Source: Lepisosteus oculatus | Lineage: Eukaryota; Chordata; Actinopteri; Semionotiformes; Lepisosteidae | Assembly: GCF_040954835.1 (NCBI RefSeq) | Contig: NC_090706.1 | Location: 27,661,148-27,725,147 of the forward strand | DNA length: 64,000 nucleotides | Direction: 5' to 3' | Shown here: one piece after another, positions 1 through 12,680 of the stretch | Position numbering within the stretch: the first letter of the stretch is position 1 | Layout of the letters: every line of letters starts with the position of its first letter | The notes under the pieces: model-generated | Database searches by the model: none | What the model saw: the letters and a program-made list of their open reading frames with translations, nothing else | What the model was told of the DNA's origin: nothing | Program-made: the position numbers and the translations under genes

Positions 1-2820
1 ACAAGATAAAAACACTCTGAGAGAAGACAGTGGCAAACCCTTGTTTTTGATGCCTGTTTTTTTTCCCTCTTCTAACAGGCACAAAAATATTATAGGCTGT
101 GCTTCATTTCTGCAGGGTTATTTTTTCCATTCTCCATCCATACTGTCACAGCTCCTTCATGGAGTTAAGGAGCATCAGCACCCAAAGAGAGAAACATGTA
201 AAGAAGAAACCTCAGGCAGTGGCACAATCGCGACCTTTTTTTGCTTGTTTGTTGCTCGCTCCTTTTCAGCAGAGTGCAACAGAAACAGGTTTCCTCTGAT
301 TAAAACGCAAACGCCACCCTCCCTTCAAGCTCTCCCATTGGGCCGCAGGGGAGAGAGGGTGGAGGGGGGGCACATTCTCCTTCTGCAGGGTCTAATTGCT
401 GGAAACAGTCCAGTAATTCAGCTGATTAAGCCCTTCACTCTTCAATCTGGCAGTAGATGGACGACCTGGCAGAGGAGGCCGAGTCTGGACTGTGCTGCCC
501 TGTGATTGGACCTGGTAAAGAAACAGTGGGGAGAGAGGGGAGCGGGGGGGGTGTACAGATCTGCTTTCACACACTGGAAGTGCTGACTGCATTCCTCACC
601 AGGACGGCACCAGCAGCTGGAAAACACACTGCACATAAACACAACCCCTACCTCACATCCTGTTCCTCTGCTGCTTCTGTGTGTGTATATACTTTCTTTC
701 TCCTTTTAAGGTGTCGTCAGTGCATTACATCTTAAGCCTGCCATCGGAATAACTGTTGTTGGCACTTTTCTCTCTCAGATTAGTTAAGCAATTGTGACAT
801 CCGGAACACACAGAAAATGGAGAAAAAAAAGGTAGAGAATTCACAAAGCCCAGTGTTTCTTTGCTCTGTACGGAAAAAAGACAACTCTACACAGCAGTTT
901 TTTTTCAAAGGGTAAAAGAAGTAGAAAATGACCGTGGGCAGTGTACGACTGTAATACCTTATCTGGAAAAAACAAAAAAAGATAAAATACATGACAAACT
1001 GCTGGAAAAAATACATCCGAGAAAGCCTGCAGTGCGTAACAGATAGGGTTACTCCTCATTTATCAGCAGGATGGAAGTGCATGCCATGAATTAAGCCGAA
1101 GAGCTGCAGATTTCTCTACTGGGCCATAGATTACACCTGCGAGGAGTCTCCCAGTGAAGAGCTGTCAGAGCAGATTAGGCTCACAGTCTTTGGCTGTTCG
1201 TCTGCAGTAGGAAACACCAGCAGCCTGGCTCTGCAATATTGACCCCATCAGTGCCTTAGGCCCTTTCACTCAGACACTGAGCCAGCAATACCCCTGGGAA
1301 AAGCTTACATGGATTCAGAGAAGTTAGTCTTGCTTTTTTCTCTCTTTTTTTGCTTGTCTTTTTGCTTAGTCGGAAACCATAATTCGTACATCACGAAGCC
1401 AGATGGAATGGCTGCGCATCCACAAATAAAATTCCATCGCTCGGTTATCCAGATGGTGTTTTACTGGGGCTCTGCTCCTATCTGAAGTGCAGACAGGATT
1501 GCGATCTCCTTGCCGTGCAGGCTGACTTTTAACCAATCGCAGCCCGCTCTCCTCCCTAAAACACATTACACTCTCCCGGCAATGTCAATGCAAACAGCAG
1601 CGGTTTGTTTCTCTGGAAAGCAGTGTCAGAAACACTAGATCTCCTCGTATTTCTAAATTAAATGGTATCTTGCATGGTAATCTAAATTAGGTCCTAAAAT
1701 ATTTTACCAAGATTTGATGTTTTATTTTAACAGCTTCATCATAAATAGACTGATACAGTAGATCAAGATGTAGGTAAAGACACACAACTTTTAAGCACTG
1801 ACAGGAAGATGGTTTCCGATATGAAAAAGAAATGAGAAATAAGTTCAAAGAGCGAAGCTGCAAATAAATAACAATGCTTCTACTTCAAACTGACAGTATT
1901 TCTAATGCAAAAAGACCTGTACATACTGTAGTAGCTAGAGAAGATAATATATGATACTATTCAAAAAATTTCACCAATTACTGTGACAATTGCTTAGATC
2001 CTCACAACCTGATGACTCCCTCCCTCCTCCAGGCCAGGGGAAAGGAAGAGTCTATTATCTTCTGCATATGACCCTCTGTTCTCTAAATGTCACCAACACC
2101 CTTGTTATAGGAGGGGCTATTTCTTGTCTGTTTCACTCAATTAAAAGAGCCTGATGTCTCCAGTGTCTCCAATTATGTGAGCATCTGCCCATCCAGAGAT
2201 CATGGTATCAGGCTAGGAGCACTTATCCGAATGCTTCAAAATGTATTAGTTACTAGTGTCAAAAAGTTAAGGTATTACACATGCAGAAAACACCAAAATA
2301 GGAAAAATATAGATACGACAAGGAGAGAGGACACGTGAGGATATCATGTGGCTGAGAGATCTGAGAAGTCTTTTAGACTTTAGACATGGGACTCTTTATA
2401 ACGTACAGAGAGTCACTCATTACTCACCAGCAATGTGACAAGAGGGATATAAATAGATTGGCCAAGTAGATGATGTGTGGACCTGCTTCTAGACTGCCAC
2501 CCTAGAGCAGTGCCACTTTTGGAAAGGCACATGGAAATCCAATGAAATATACTCTCTTGCCTTTTAATATTTAAAGAGAGTAAGAAAAACAGGAGGCTCT
2601 CACAAGGAAAAGAGGAAATAAGGTCCTGAAAGATACAGTCAGCAGGGCTGAGGATTAGAACAAACAATGGCATCCTTTTGACGAAAAGACAATTATATCA
2701 TTCATTTCCTGCTTATTCAGATCTTAGCAGGGAAGCTCATTTCTTGCTTTATCTGTGACCTAGAAAAACTTTTTGGTTTACCTGGAGCAAAACTGAGCAA
2801 TTGTCAGTGGCACTTCTGCT
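1..2820. other. intergenic, no gene seen
   Basis: No splice-bounded exon or recognisable protein motif was found. The 154-codon frame at 41-505 is T-rich at its start and resembles no family. The minus-strand frame at 2413-2673 runs into a GTGAGT donor near 2418 but lacks a convincing acceptor. This is likely unique intergenic DNA; conservation cannot be judged from the sequence alone. Confidence 0.6.
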
Positions 2821-3060
2821 ATCCCGAACTCTTCGGATAACATTGAACCTGCCTTCTGAACCATTCTGAGAGCATCAGCCTGCTGGCCTATACCATTTGG
2901 GTTCTTTGATCCTGATTTCCTGAACCATTAGAGTCCTTCAAATCCACTGTCCGGAACTATTCTGATCATAGAACCTGTTGTCCTGAACCATCATGAGAGC
3001 ATCAACTCGATTGTCCTGAACCATCATGAGAGCATCGAACCAGCTGTCCTTAACCATACT
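2821..3060. repeat. degenerate minisatellite, period about 33 bp
   Basis: A unit containing TCCTGAACCAT..GAGAGCATC recurs about seven times. The two best copies (2978-3003 and 3011-3036) share 26 identical bases at an exact 33-bp spacing. Earlier copies (near 2853, 2918 and 2950) have drifted, with spacings of 31-33 bp or multiples. The array is non-coding, with no long open frame through it. Confidence 0.8.
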
Positions 3061-6000
3061 AAGCCCATTGAAAATGATAGTGTCTTATGTGAAAATGTTT
3101 CTAGAAAAGAAAAGCACTCTTGACACAATTGCTGTACTCTACCTTTCTTGGACTTCTTTTCTACTGTTCGGCTTACTTTTATTAATCCTGTTAACCATGT
3201 TCTAGTTCAAGTGAGACTGTAATTGCCGCCTACCATTCTAGAAAAGATGTGCAAAAAAGAGCCCAGCAAATTAAAACCAGGAATGAAATAGTACCTTTTA
3301 CTGCTGTCATGCAAGTGCAAAACCATTTTTTAATTTTCATACAGTTTAAATCTGAAACTATTCTCTCCATACATGTAGGTATATATTATGAGGGCATGTG
3401 GCCCGCATTTACAGGGATGTCAGTCAGGCTTCTCACAGGTAATCTGACATCATCATGCTGCCTGTGTACAGCAGTCAGATCCTCACTGAATGGCTGCTTG
3501 ATCTGTTTTCAAAACGCACAGACTCTTCCTTAAGTTACACTCAAAAGGCAGAAGAGTCATTTTTTACGACTTTTTAAGTAATGGCATACTTTGGCATGAG
3601 CAAATTAAGCAGAATAAGGTAACTAGGATGAAAGATGTAGCAGCTGCTGTTGGCTTGCAGGAAAGAACATGTAGCCTGAAATGGCTTGAACTGCTAAGCA
3701 ATGACTTTTTCTAACCGTCATCCCTGTAATCGTCCCAGTGGTGTACCATTCCAGCACCATTTTCCAGCAACAACAAAAATGGAACAGGACGACACAAAAT
3801 GTGTGCCAGAATTCAGCTTTGTCTTCCACACGTTGGAGCACTCTGATTACAGTGTCACATGGCAACAGAATAAATGGAAGGCCTGACAATCTGCATACAG
3901 TTGGCAGTGCCCACCGCTCCCGGTTAAATGAACATTATTCAGTCTGGAGTTTAATATATTTCTCTCGGGAACCAGACATTTGGTTTTGTGTTCTAATTCA
4001 TCTTGGCTTACTACAAACCTGGACCAACATGTCACATATTTACGGCTGTGAATACAGAAACGCCAGTTTGCTTTTAAATAGACCTAATGCTAATACACTG
4101 CTGAAATCGTTCATTTTGTGTGCACATAATCAAGGCATTGCCTTTTTTTTATTTTAAAATTGCATTAAAGGAAATAGTAGTGCTGACGAGATACTAGGGC
4201 TCAGAGAAATACAGAAATGCTATCTCTCCTTCCTGACTTAATAATTTATCTGCGCTGCTCGATCATTTATTTATTGATACATACAGCGCAGGGGAAACTC
4301 AAGTTTCTGTACCTGAAAGTGCATCCCAGCTTAGTCTACACCCAACCCCCCCAATCCCCAGCACTAGATCACACCAGCACAGCTCTATTGAATTACTGTA
4401 ATCATATACTGCAGTATCTGAGAGAAGAAGGCCCATCTCTCTAATGTTTGATCTCTCTGTCCTTCACTTGAGTGCTTCACTCTGCCACTGCTTCCCTCCA
4501 ATTTCGAAAAGTCTCCCATTAGGGAAATCATTCACAGGCAGTATTGATTCATCCGACACTCTGACTCATGTGTTTGGACTGAAATATCATATCCGGTTTA
4601 TTGACTTATTTTTTCTGTTCCACTCAGAAATGAGCAATTAGGATTATTTTCATTGTGACTATCAATTTATGCCCTCCTTATGTGTTTTTCTCCGCGTTTT
4701 TCCTGGTACGCAACCTGGAATAAACATTGCATCTCCAAACATGCAGTAATTACAAATCGATGAAAAGATGAGAAGAACATTTCAAATGCATGAAGAGTTA
4801 GAAATACGTTAGGAGATTAGCATGTCGGAGATGCAGGAGGACTAATGTTCCCATTGTTTACAATGCATCTTCAATCACATTTACACACATCTTTAACTAT
4901 TATTATTTTCCTTTATGTCAATAGTATCATGGGAGAAGTGGGAAAGTTGTTTTGGCAGTCCTGTCCTTCAGAGTGTTTGTGCAGTGCAAGACCTGTGGCC
5001 CTGGACTTTTTTCCCTTGACGAACCATGACCTGTTCCTACCTGCCCCTGCTTCCTCAACCAGACTCAGTGGGAGGGCTTTCCTCATACCTCAATATTGTG
5101 CCCCATGCCAGCATCATGATACAAAGGGAGCATTCATTCACACCTCCACTGACTCAACATAACCCAGAGGGAAAGTTTAGACAGGGACAATATTCCACAC
5201 TCCACAATCTTGTCTCTGCATGTGATCCAATTACAGATGTCCATCAACTTCATGTCCGCCCTCCAGCTCCTGCCACCCCTGCCTCCAAACACGGCGTACT
5301 TGGCTTCTACAAACCTAGAGGCCGATATCTCAAAGGGCCAGGGACCGAGAAAATCAAAACCTGCCTTCCCTATCCATGCTGAAACAGGTTTTGGGGGACA
5401 ATTACCAGTTTAAAACATGATTTCTTCATTGCTTTTTAATTTAAGAAAAGGGAAGAAAGAGTATCAGAGGTGAAGACCCCATTATCCTAGCAGAAGGGCT
5501 GCAAATTTAGTACTCTACCCCTGAGCCTGGTACTGTACCCAAATTTCTCTAGCTATCATACATATCCTAGGTATGTAATTGGGCAAACTGGACACTCTGC
5601 CAGTCACTTTGTGTAAAAGTGTCACCACAGTACGTTGATAAGGAAGAAAGAAAAGTATATGGTAATGATTTTATTTTCAAAGATCAAACATATTTTACAA
5701 ATATCTCATTCTGTTCACAGGCTGTCTTAATTTACCAACCATTTTTTTCTGGGAATATTATTTCAGTGTCAAACATGAATGGACAATTTTCTTTGTTTCT
5801 CAGAGGTTTCTGTGGATAGTGAGAGACCTCTTGGTACAGGTGTGTCTGTCTCTGTGAATCATGCCTGTCATGTTCAGGGACAGGTCATCACTCAACCTGA
5901 AATTACATTGCTGAAGCATTGGAGGTGGCACACTGGGGTGACCCTAATGCTTTGCATTTGCCAGGTGGCTATGAGACAGGAAGGGATTTTAAAACTGACC

Positions 6001-6929
6001 TTGAAGTAACAAGAAATTAATGTGCAAATTAAGCACTGCTCCTTTGCTGAGATGGATATTGGTGTTTAATGAACATTCATGGTGAACATGCAGGGCTGAT
6101 CTGGTGTGCGCTATTCCTGCCATTGATCAAATTGAGTGAACAGCTGATCAATGTGATTTATCTGCTCAGGAGAGCCTTTACAAATGAGGTTTTATATGTG
6201 ATTTTTCATTAACTGTAAAAATAAACAGTGACGAAGTAAATAAACATGTATACAATGAAATACAGCTTTTCAGCAGTACTATGTCACAGCAAGGTAATAA
6301 AGCAAACCAAATTTAGTAATGGTAGATTCAATAGTAAAGCAACAATAAACATGAATAGTAGCAGTAATCGTAAAGCTTCATTTAAACATTAATGCAATTC
6401 GATTTAGATTCTCAAACTCTATCTCAAAGTATCCCAGGAAAAATGGGCTCAGAGTCATACTCTGGTTCAGTACCCAGAAGCCATTTCAACATTCTGGTTT
6501 TATCAAGTCACATGGTGCCAAGCCTGACATGGGCCTGGAATGCTGAGGCATGTGATGTGGGGAGAAGATTACAATGTCATCATACCACTGTTGCAGCTTA
6601 GTGTTATCAGCAAACCCGCAGCATGGGAGACACTCACTGATGTCAGCCATGAGATATATGGGGTGGAGGAACTGCTATGATGTGGGGTGGGTGGATCTTG
6701 CAATCATCAGACACCTCTCCTTATTTCGGAGGATGTGGCAATGGACAAGCCAGACTCGGGGATCGTAGAGACATGTTTTAGCCAGAAATGAGTCGGGATC
6801 GCTCTCCGACAGGACAGCACAGATGCTGCACATGCCCAACCAGCTTTCCTTCTGTTTCTTTGGTGAATCCTCCTCGGCCACTGCCTGTCCCTAGCACAGC
6901 CTGAGCACCGTTGGATTGAACCCCAGCAA
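3061..6929. other. intergenic, no gene seen
   Basis: Several chance open frames occur (139 codons at 3738-4157; 105 and 118 codons at 4845-5382) without family resemblance, codon bias or splice sites that would make an exon. No repeat family was recognised. Confidence 0.55.
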
Positions 6930-6934
6930 CTGTG

Positions 6935-7504
6935 TGTAACGAACACGGACTGGAATCCGTGTCAGATATTGTAGAAGACCCTATGCGATGCGGTAAGAGC
7001 TGGAGAAAACAGGAGGCGTGGTAAAAAGGAACACACAGGGGTTTAATAGTGCACAAAATAATAGTGACAGTCCGTGAGACAGTGTACGGGGAAGACAAAA
7101 CGGCATCCAAATCCAAACGAGTCCAAGGGCAGGTCAAAGCACAGTCCGAAAGTCCATCAACTGGAAATCCATCCTGGAACGCGACAAAGTTAAAATCCCC
7201 GAGAGAGGGGAGCACACAGACGAACGAAACATGGAGGTCCAAGGGTGACGGGGCGAGATCCTCCAGACCCCGGGCTCAGGAAGCGGGAGGTGTCGGGGAT
7301 GAGGCCTATGCCCTCAGGAGACGGACGTAGGGTTTCCTGGTGCTAGGCGGGCCTCACGACATCTTACCCTAATGATGAGCCCCGAGGACTGGAGGAGCTG
7401 GTCTTTAAATAATAACACTAAAAGGGTACACCTGGAGAGCTAAATGACACGAACAATAATGAGAGCAGTGGAGCGCCCTCTAGGGAGGGATGTCGGGCGT
7501 GACA
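6935..7504 (-). mobile_element. solo LTR of an LTR retrotransposon (Gypsy-like style)
   Basis: The 570-bp block begins TGTAACG and ends CGTGACA, so its ends are a 7-bp near-inverted repeat in the TG...CA form of LTRs. It is flanked on both sides by the same five bases, CTGTG (6930-6934 and 7505-7509), as expected for an integrase target-site duplication. It is much more GC-rich than its surroundings. Read on the minus strand it starts TGTCACGCCC, has a TTTAAA-type TATA candidate and then ATTAAA, in the promoter-then-polyadenylation order of an LTR, so minus is the likely orientation. No internal gag-pol region is present, so recombination between two LTRs probably removed it. The 93-codon frame inside (7049-7330) is incidental. 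Family assignment is from general look only. Confidence 0.8.
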
Positions 7505-9054
7505 CTGTGGTCCAATCCATTTTCTTTCCACCCTTTTGAAAACACTAACAAACTTCTGGTGTATTGGGACTGACCCATTGTACACTTCAGCATTTTCTTT
7601 AGCTCAGTTTTAATAGTAAATCTAAAGGTGAGCTTCTATCATGTTTGGCCACTAGGATGAAAAACAACGCTTCTTCTAGATTATATGAAATAGATGTGTA
7701 ATTTAGCATACCCAGAGCAGCTCTGGTAGAGCAGTGTGCTCGTCTCTTGAGCAGCTCTGCTGCAGCAGAATCCTACAGGAATGAATGACAGACTTAGTCG
7801 GCTGGGGTGGGGGGGGTAGGTCAACAGAAGGAGAGGCAGATGCCTCCGTCGTAGATGCCTGGAAGCGAATAATTATTCCGATAAAAATAAGCACGCCAAG
7901 CCACTGCAGCGAAGGGAGGCGTCTGGATTTGGGGAATACCTCATCAGGACAGAAATCTGTCAGCTGAAAAGGAAGTATAATTGCAGAGGTTGTGCAGCTC
8001 TGCTCCCACTCTTCTTTGCGTGAGAGGGGATAAGAATGAAGACCCGCGTCACACTGAAGTGCTTTCTCCTGCTTGTTAAGATAATCAGTCTCATTAAAGA
8101 ATCATGAGATTCATGATGCTCTGAACGTCACAGTTTCTGCAGCAATACGGCTTTTGGAGCTGAGCTACGTGTTTTTTTCCAAAAAAACTTTGCATTGCTA
8201 CAATGCAATACTGAAGCTACAGTACTATTCTGTTTCATGCAACAGTGAACCAGCTATGACAACTACCAAGGAAAGCTTAGACACAGCTGAGCTTTAAAGA
8301 CACAGCTGAGATACTCTCCTTACGCACAATGGCATACAACAGCAGGTTTCCATAAAGCAATGCTTAAGTTTGTCAGTCTGGATGGAGTAGTGTGTGCATA
8401 GATTCCTGGGAGTGTCCTTCCACCGTGATTCGGAATGCAGAACAGGGAAAGGATATCTCTATCTTTTAAAACCCTATTTATGTCTGACTTCAGGCCTCTG
8501 AAAGAAGAGTGTAATTCCAATCTGCCAGTAATTTTAAAATGCAAGCCCACATGCACTAAGAACCAAAGAGGGGGTACTCGATCCGGCAGTGTTTTTGCAA
8601 TTTGGACTGGAACGCACACAATCAGGAGCCCCTGGGATTAATGCAGTAACGCCTAGAAAGGCTTCTCTGTTTAAATATGGCATTCCTTTCCACATTCTTA
8701 CCTAAAGTACAGTTTCCCACGTGCTGGGGGACAAAGATAAAAACAAAAACATTGATTGTTTTAGGCATTAATACGAAATGTCTCAAGGGTCTCCCAAAAC
8801 ACATCTACAGTATGAACGTTCTGCATTGGAAGGCTGTTTTTGTCTGTATCTAACATACTGGCAAATAGACTCATTATGCACAAGACTGCGGTGCTGCCAC
8901 TGGACAGCAGAACCCATTAACAGCATGGATGTGACAGCCATTAGCACTATGCTATGACTTTCTACATTCATTTTGACAATAGGTGTCTTCTTTAATAAAG
9001 GGAAAAAGTCAAGTGCAACCTAGACTTTAACAGGTCTGCATTGCTTAAATGGCT

Positions 9055-9091
9055 AAGGTTATTTAATAAATAAGGTTATTTAATAAATAAG
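9055..9091. repeat. two-copy 17-bp direct repeat
   Basis: The unit AAGGTTATTTAATAAAT occurs twice in direct succession. This is a small local duplication. Confidence 0.8.
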
Positions 9092-9345
9092 ATAATTTAT
9101 TGATTGAGAAAGTGGATATACTGTTGGACATATACTAGAGTACACATATATGGCACAAATTTGAATCCATTGTCAAATTGGTTCCGCAAATCATGACTCA
9201 CATGTAAAAGGCAGGGAAAAGAGTGTTTCTATTTCCAGGATGAACTATAAATTATTAAAGAAACTTTTATTTTTACACAATACAATACATTTCCATTTGA
9301 GTTTTCCCCTCTTTGTGAAGTACAGTAGGCTGGTCGGAGATGATA

Positions 9346-9359
9346 GAGCCCTCTAGTGG
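9346..9359 (-). promoter_or_regulatory. CTCF-like motif
   Basis: On the minus strand the sequence reads CCACTAGAGGGCTC, one mismatch from the vertebrate CTCF core (CCASYAGRGGGCRS). The motif match is seen directly; binding is not shown. Confidence 0.4.
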
Positions 9360-11049
9360 AGAGATTTTTTTACCACTGGGAAACATTTCACAGAGGTACT
9401 TTTTGCATTAAAAAAAGAAAGATGCTGCAAGTAGGCATATAGTGTGAGGTAATGATTTGCTTTAAAAAAAAGCAGCCCATTTGGCTGTGCTTTTTAAATA
9501 CATTACCCATTCCTCTCATTTGTTAGGGCTCTCCTTTCATTTTAAAAAAGTCAACTGCAAATCTAGCTCATATGTGCAGAACATAGAGTAAAATCATTCA
9601 AAATAAAAATGCAACATTTTTTTCAAGGATTGGCAAATCACACTTATGTGCCGTGTTCATGTGCTGTACTGTTTTAACAGGCAGATTTTCCTTCTAATAC
9701 TGAATGATGACTATAATGTTTAATTGAATCAGCATAAATTTGCAAACATGATTAGCAGATGTGAGTGTAAGTTTTCAGCAGATGAATATAGATAATTTTA
9801 TCCCTGGCATGATTTGCATAATTGGGGCCTAATGGGCATTGAATCCAATACTTGGCTGCCAGGCAACGCACAGCCTGGTTATGAGTTTTAAAGACAGCTG
9901 TGGAGTTGTCTTGAGGAACAGCACAGGCCTAACACACTCCAGAACTATTGTGGATGTATACAGGGAAATTGGAAAAAAACTCAGTGCCTGCTTTTAGTGA
10001 AAATTAATTTGTTAAATATAATGCTTTCTATAGGGCACAAAATGAGAACATAAGAGCTTTTGTTGCTCTTCTAAAAACAACCAAAATAATAACAAATCAA
10101 ACTGGGTTTTAATTGCACTGCAGTGTTGAACAGAGCCATGAAAAAATTCAAACTACCCCTCCATCTGATGCAATAGGTGCCTGGAAAACTGAATGGAAAA
10201 GGGATGTTGGATGTTTTGTTGTTCTTTTCTTAGCTTAATAGCTCACATTACAGCAAAAATAACTTATTATAACCCCCAGAGTGATGTATAAACCTAAGTA
10301 ATATAACCACCTCAATTCCATTCAAATCCAGATTCAAGAATTATAAATAATTCTATATGCATGGATAATACTGCATATTGAGTTGTACACTTGAAAATGG
10401 GGCTTATCTACAATTCACATTATAAGATATATATTTATGTACATGTATATATTCATGTGATTTTGTTTTGTTTGGTTATATTTTATTAATGTGCTAAAGC
10501 ATATGAAATTTGTCATCTGGCATTTATTGTGCTCTTTATCTGCTGATCCTATATGTCTTTTCTATAAGAGTTTTCCACCTGAAGTCACGCGAAGATGCAG
10601 CAGCCTCTCTGATATTATTTATTTATGTTTCAAGCTGGCAGACTAATATGTCAGAAAAGTGAAAGGAGAAGCTGTTTAATATCCTTCCACTGCTGGATCA
10701 GCAAAGGCAGCCCTGGGCTGAAGTGAAGCACAGACAGTACAGAGCAATCACAGGGTTTATCGGCTATGAAAGAGCACCAACTTAGATTATTTTGTCTTTT
10801 TTAGCTTTGCCGTGGTAAGAAAGCATGCACCTATGTGTTTCGGCACAGTTTGCCAGAGCTTTTATACTCCTTTGCCTACACCTCTTCATGCTTTTCATGA
10901 CTGTTCTGCGTCTTTCAACACTTGTTTAGAGGCACTTGTATTGCCTCACCCAACAGGCCACCTGAAGGCTCCTATCTAAAACATCTACAAAGATTCAGTC
11001 TCAGTCCCTATCACCTGGGGGAAAAAAGTTTTTGCTAATGACAACAACT

Positions 11050-11582
11050 CAAATCAATATATTCCTCACACTCATATAGCACTTTTCTGGACACTCCACT
11101 CAAAGTGCTTTACAGTAATGGGGATTTCCCTCCATCACCACTAGTGTGCAGCTCCACCTGGATGATATGATGGCAGCCATAGTGCTCCAGTACGCTCACT
11201 ACACACCAGCTACTAGTGGGGAGGAGAACAGAATGATGAAGTCAGTTCATATATGGGGATTATTAGGAGACCATGATTGGTAAAGGCCTGGGAGAAATTT
11301 GCCCAGAACACTGGGGTAACTTCCCTATGTTTTCGAGTAATGACTATGGAGAATCAGAACCTCAATATCATCTGAAGGAAGGCAACTTTTTTTACAGTAT
11401 AGTGTTCCCATCACTATACTGGGGTATAGACCATAAGGTGAGAGCCTCCTACTGGTCCCACTAACACCTCTTCTAGCAGCAGCCTTGGCTTTCCCAGGAG
11501 GTCTCTTATCCAGGTACTGGCCAGGCTCACACCTACTTCAGTGAGCTTCCAGCTGAGAGCTGCAAAATGATATAGCTGCTGG
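11050..11582 (-). mobile_element. 5S-rRNA-derived SINE, near full length, old copy
   Basis: On the minus strand it starts with a 5S-like head containing GTGTGAGCCTGGCCAGTACC and GAGACCTCCTGGGAAA, then the same body and tail as the 22844 copy, including a CACTATACTGTAAA stretch and an end resembling GTGCTATATGAGTGTGAG. It differs from the 22.8-kb copy at many positions, so it is older. SINEs of this kind use the internal RNA polymerase III promoter of 5S RNA and are moved by a partner LINE. Confidence 0.85.
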
Positions 11583-11635
11583 ATTACAAACACACTATGT
11601 AATAAGAACCTAATGATAAATTTTATCAGTTAAAG

Positions 11636-11912
11636 GGTGGTACAGTGCTTAGCCACACAGTTGCTGCCTCTCAGCTGTGGAGCCCTGTGTTCACTTCTGG
11701 ACCTGGGCTTATCTGTGTAAAGTTTGAATGTTCTCCCCGTGTTCAAAAGTGGAGTGTGTGCATGTCTCTGTGTATTTGTCAACCCTGCGATGGACTGACG
11801 TTCTGTCCAGTGTGCACCCTGCCTTGCCACTTTGCTTGCTGGGATAGGCTGTGACTCCCCTGTGATTCTGAATCAGAAGAAGCAGTTAGAAAATGAATGG
11901 ATGTATCAGTTA
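11636..11912 (+). mobile_element. tRNA-headed SINE with L2-like tail
   Basis: The head reads GGTACAGTGCTTAGC...CTGCCTCTCAGCTGTGGAGCCC, the middle TTTGAATGTTCTCCCCGTG, and the tail GCGATGGACTGACGTTCTGTCC...GGATAGGCTG...GTTAGAAAATGAATGGATG. These three landmarks recur in order in the other copies in this window (33325, 36495, 42900, 51392 and 58303). The tail is typical of L2-like fish LINEs and the SINEs they mobilise. Confidence 0.8.
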
Positions 11913-12643
11913 TGGATTTCAGTCATATTTCAGTGGTTATTTTGCTTTGAACAACTTGGAAGGTGTGTGGAGCCAGTAATATCCCATTGTTCTAAGACCT
12001 TTCCATGCATTACTAGGAATATCACTCTCCTATGAGGAGCAAGGAGTTGCAATTAGGCACAAACCAGAAGTACTGTACATATTGGAATGCATGTAACTTG
12101 CAGCACAAACCTACAGCCCTACCAACTGGGACAGATCTCTGTGTAGAGCAGTACTGTGTGCATATTTACATTCTGCACCTGGGGTTTGGGATCCCATAAT
12201 GCTTCAGAGCATCTGCTTTGTTACCTCATTATAGTATTTCAATATGTCCTCTACAGCAATTAAATAACAGTAGTAGGCTGACCTCAAAGGTCCTCCAATA
12301 AACAGAGCAAAGGGAGAGAAGCAAGCAGAAGGATGACAGCAGCACATTCCACATTGCCACTAGCAACCAGTTTCCGAGCTCAAACAGGTGTGGATTCCCA
12401 GGTTTAACACAGAGAGCCTGCTGGGAAGAGGACTTCCCCAGACGCACAGCCCAGGCACCATTTGATTCCAGCAGAACAGAGACAAAGATACTGTCACATC
12501 TTACACATTGCCCTGGGGGATTCTTTTGGAAATGCACACGCAAAATAAAACAAATAATAAGGAAAAAAAAACTGAACTAGTAAAATGAGCGAGGGGCGGA
12601 GTGAAGATTATTGACCAAAAGGGCGCAACAACAAATAAACAAA

Positions 12644-12673
12644 ATGGCGTCTTCATCCTCCAGTGATCCAGAG
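12644..12673 (+). CDS. possible first coding exon of an unidentified gene
   Basis: ATGGCGTCTTC opens a frame reading MASSSSSDPE, which runs straight into GAG|GTAGGAAG, a fair splice donor in phase 0. The start sits in ACAAAATGGCGTC, close to the YY1 motif that often overlaps vertebrate start codons. A GC box (GGGGCGGAG) lies about 50 bp upstream in otherwise AT-rich DNA. This is the look of a small promoter plus first exon. Against it, no second exon was found downstream, no CpG island surrounds it, the peptide is short and low-complexity, and it could be chance or a retained fragment. I do not recognise the protein. Confidence 0.25.
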
Positions 12674-12680
12674 GTAGGAA

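Larger units (their letters stand above)
7510..11049. other. intergenic, AT-rich, no gene seen
   Basis: No exon or recognisable repeat apart from the short items listed separately. Around 9690-9900 the sequence is AT-rich with an ATTTGCAT octamer (9812-9819). It could be a regulatory element, but nothing in the sequence proves this. Confidence 0.5.

Noticed and set aside
41..505. 154-codon plus-strand open frame
   Set aside because: Compositionally odd, no family motif, no exon-like splice borders; expected by chance at this length in 64 kb.
2413..2673. 86-codon minus-strand frame ending near a GTGAGT donor
   Set aside because: No good acceptor and hydrophobic, unstructured product; weaker than the exons called elsewhere.
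3738..4157. 139-codon plus-strand open frame
   Set aside because: No recognisable domain; overlaps minus-strand frames of similar length; no splice context.
4845..5413. Overlapping frames of 67-118 codons
   Set aside because: Three frames open together, which points to low stop density rather than coding.
7049..7330. 93-codon open frame and the opposite 154-codon frame at 6778-7242
   Set aside because: They lie in or across the GC-rich solo LTR and are explained by its composition.
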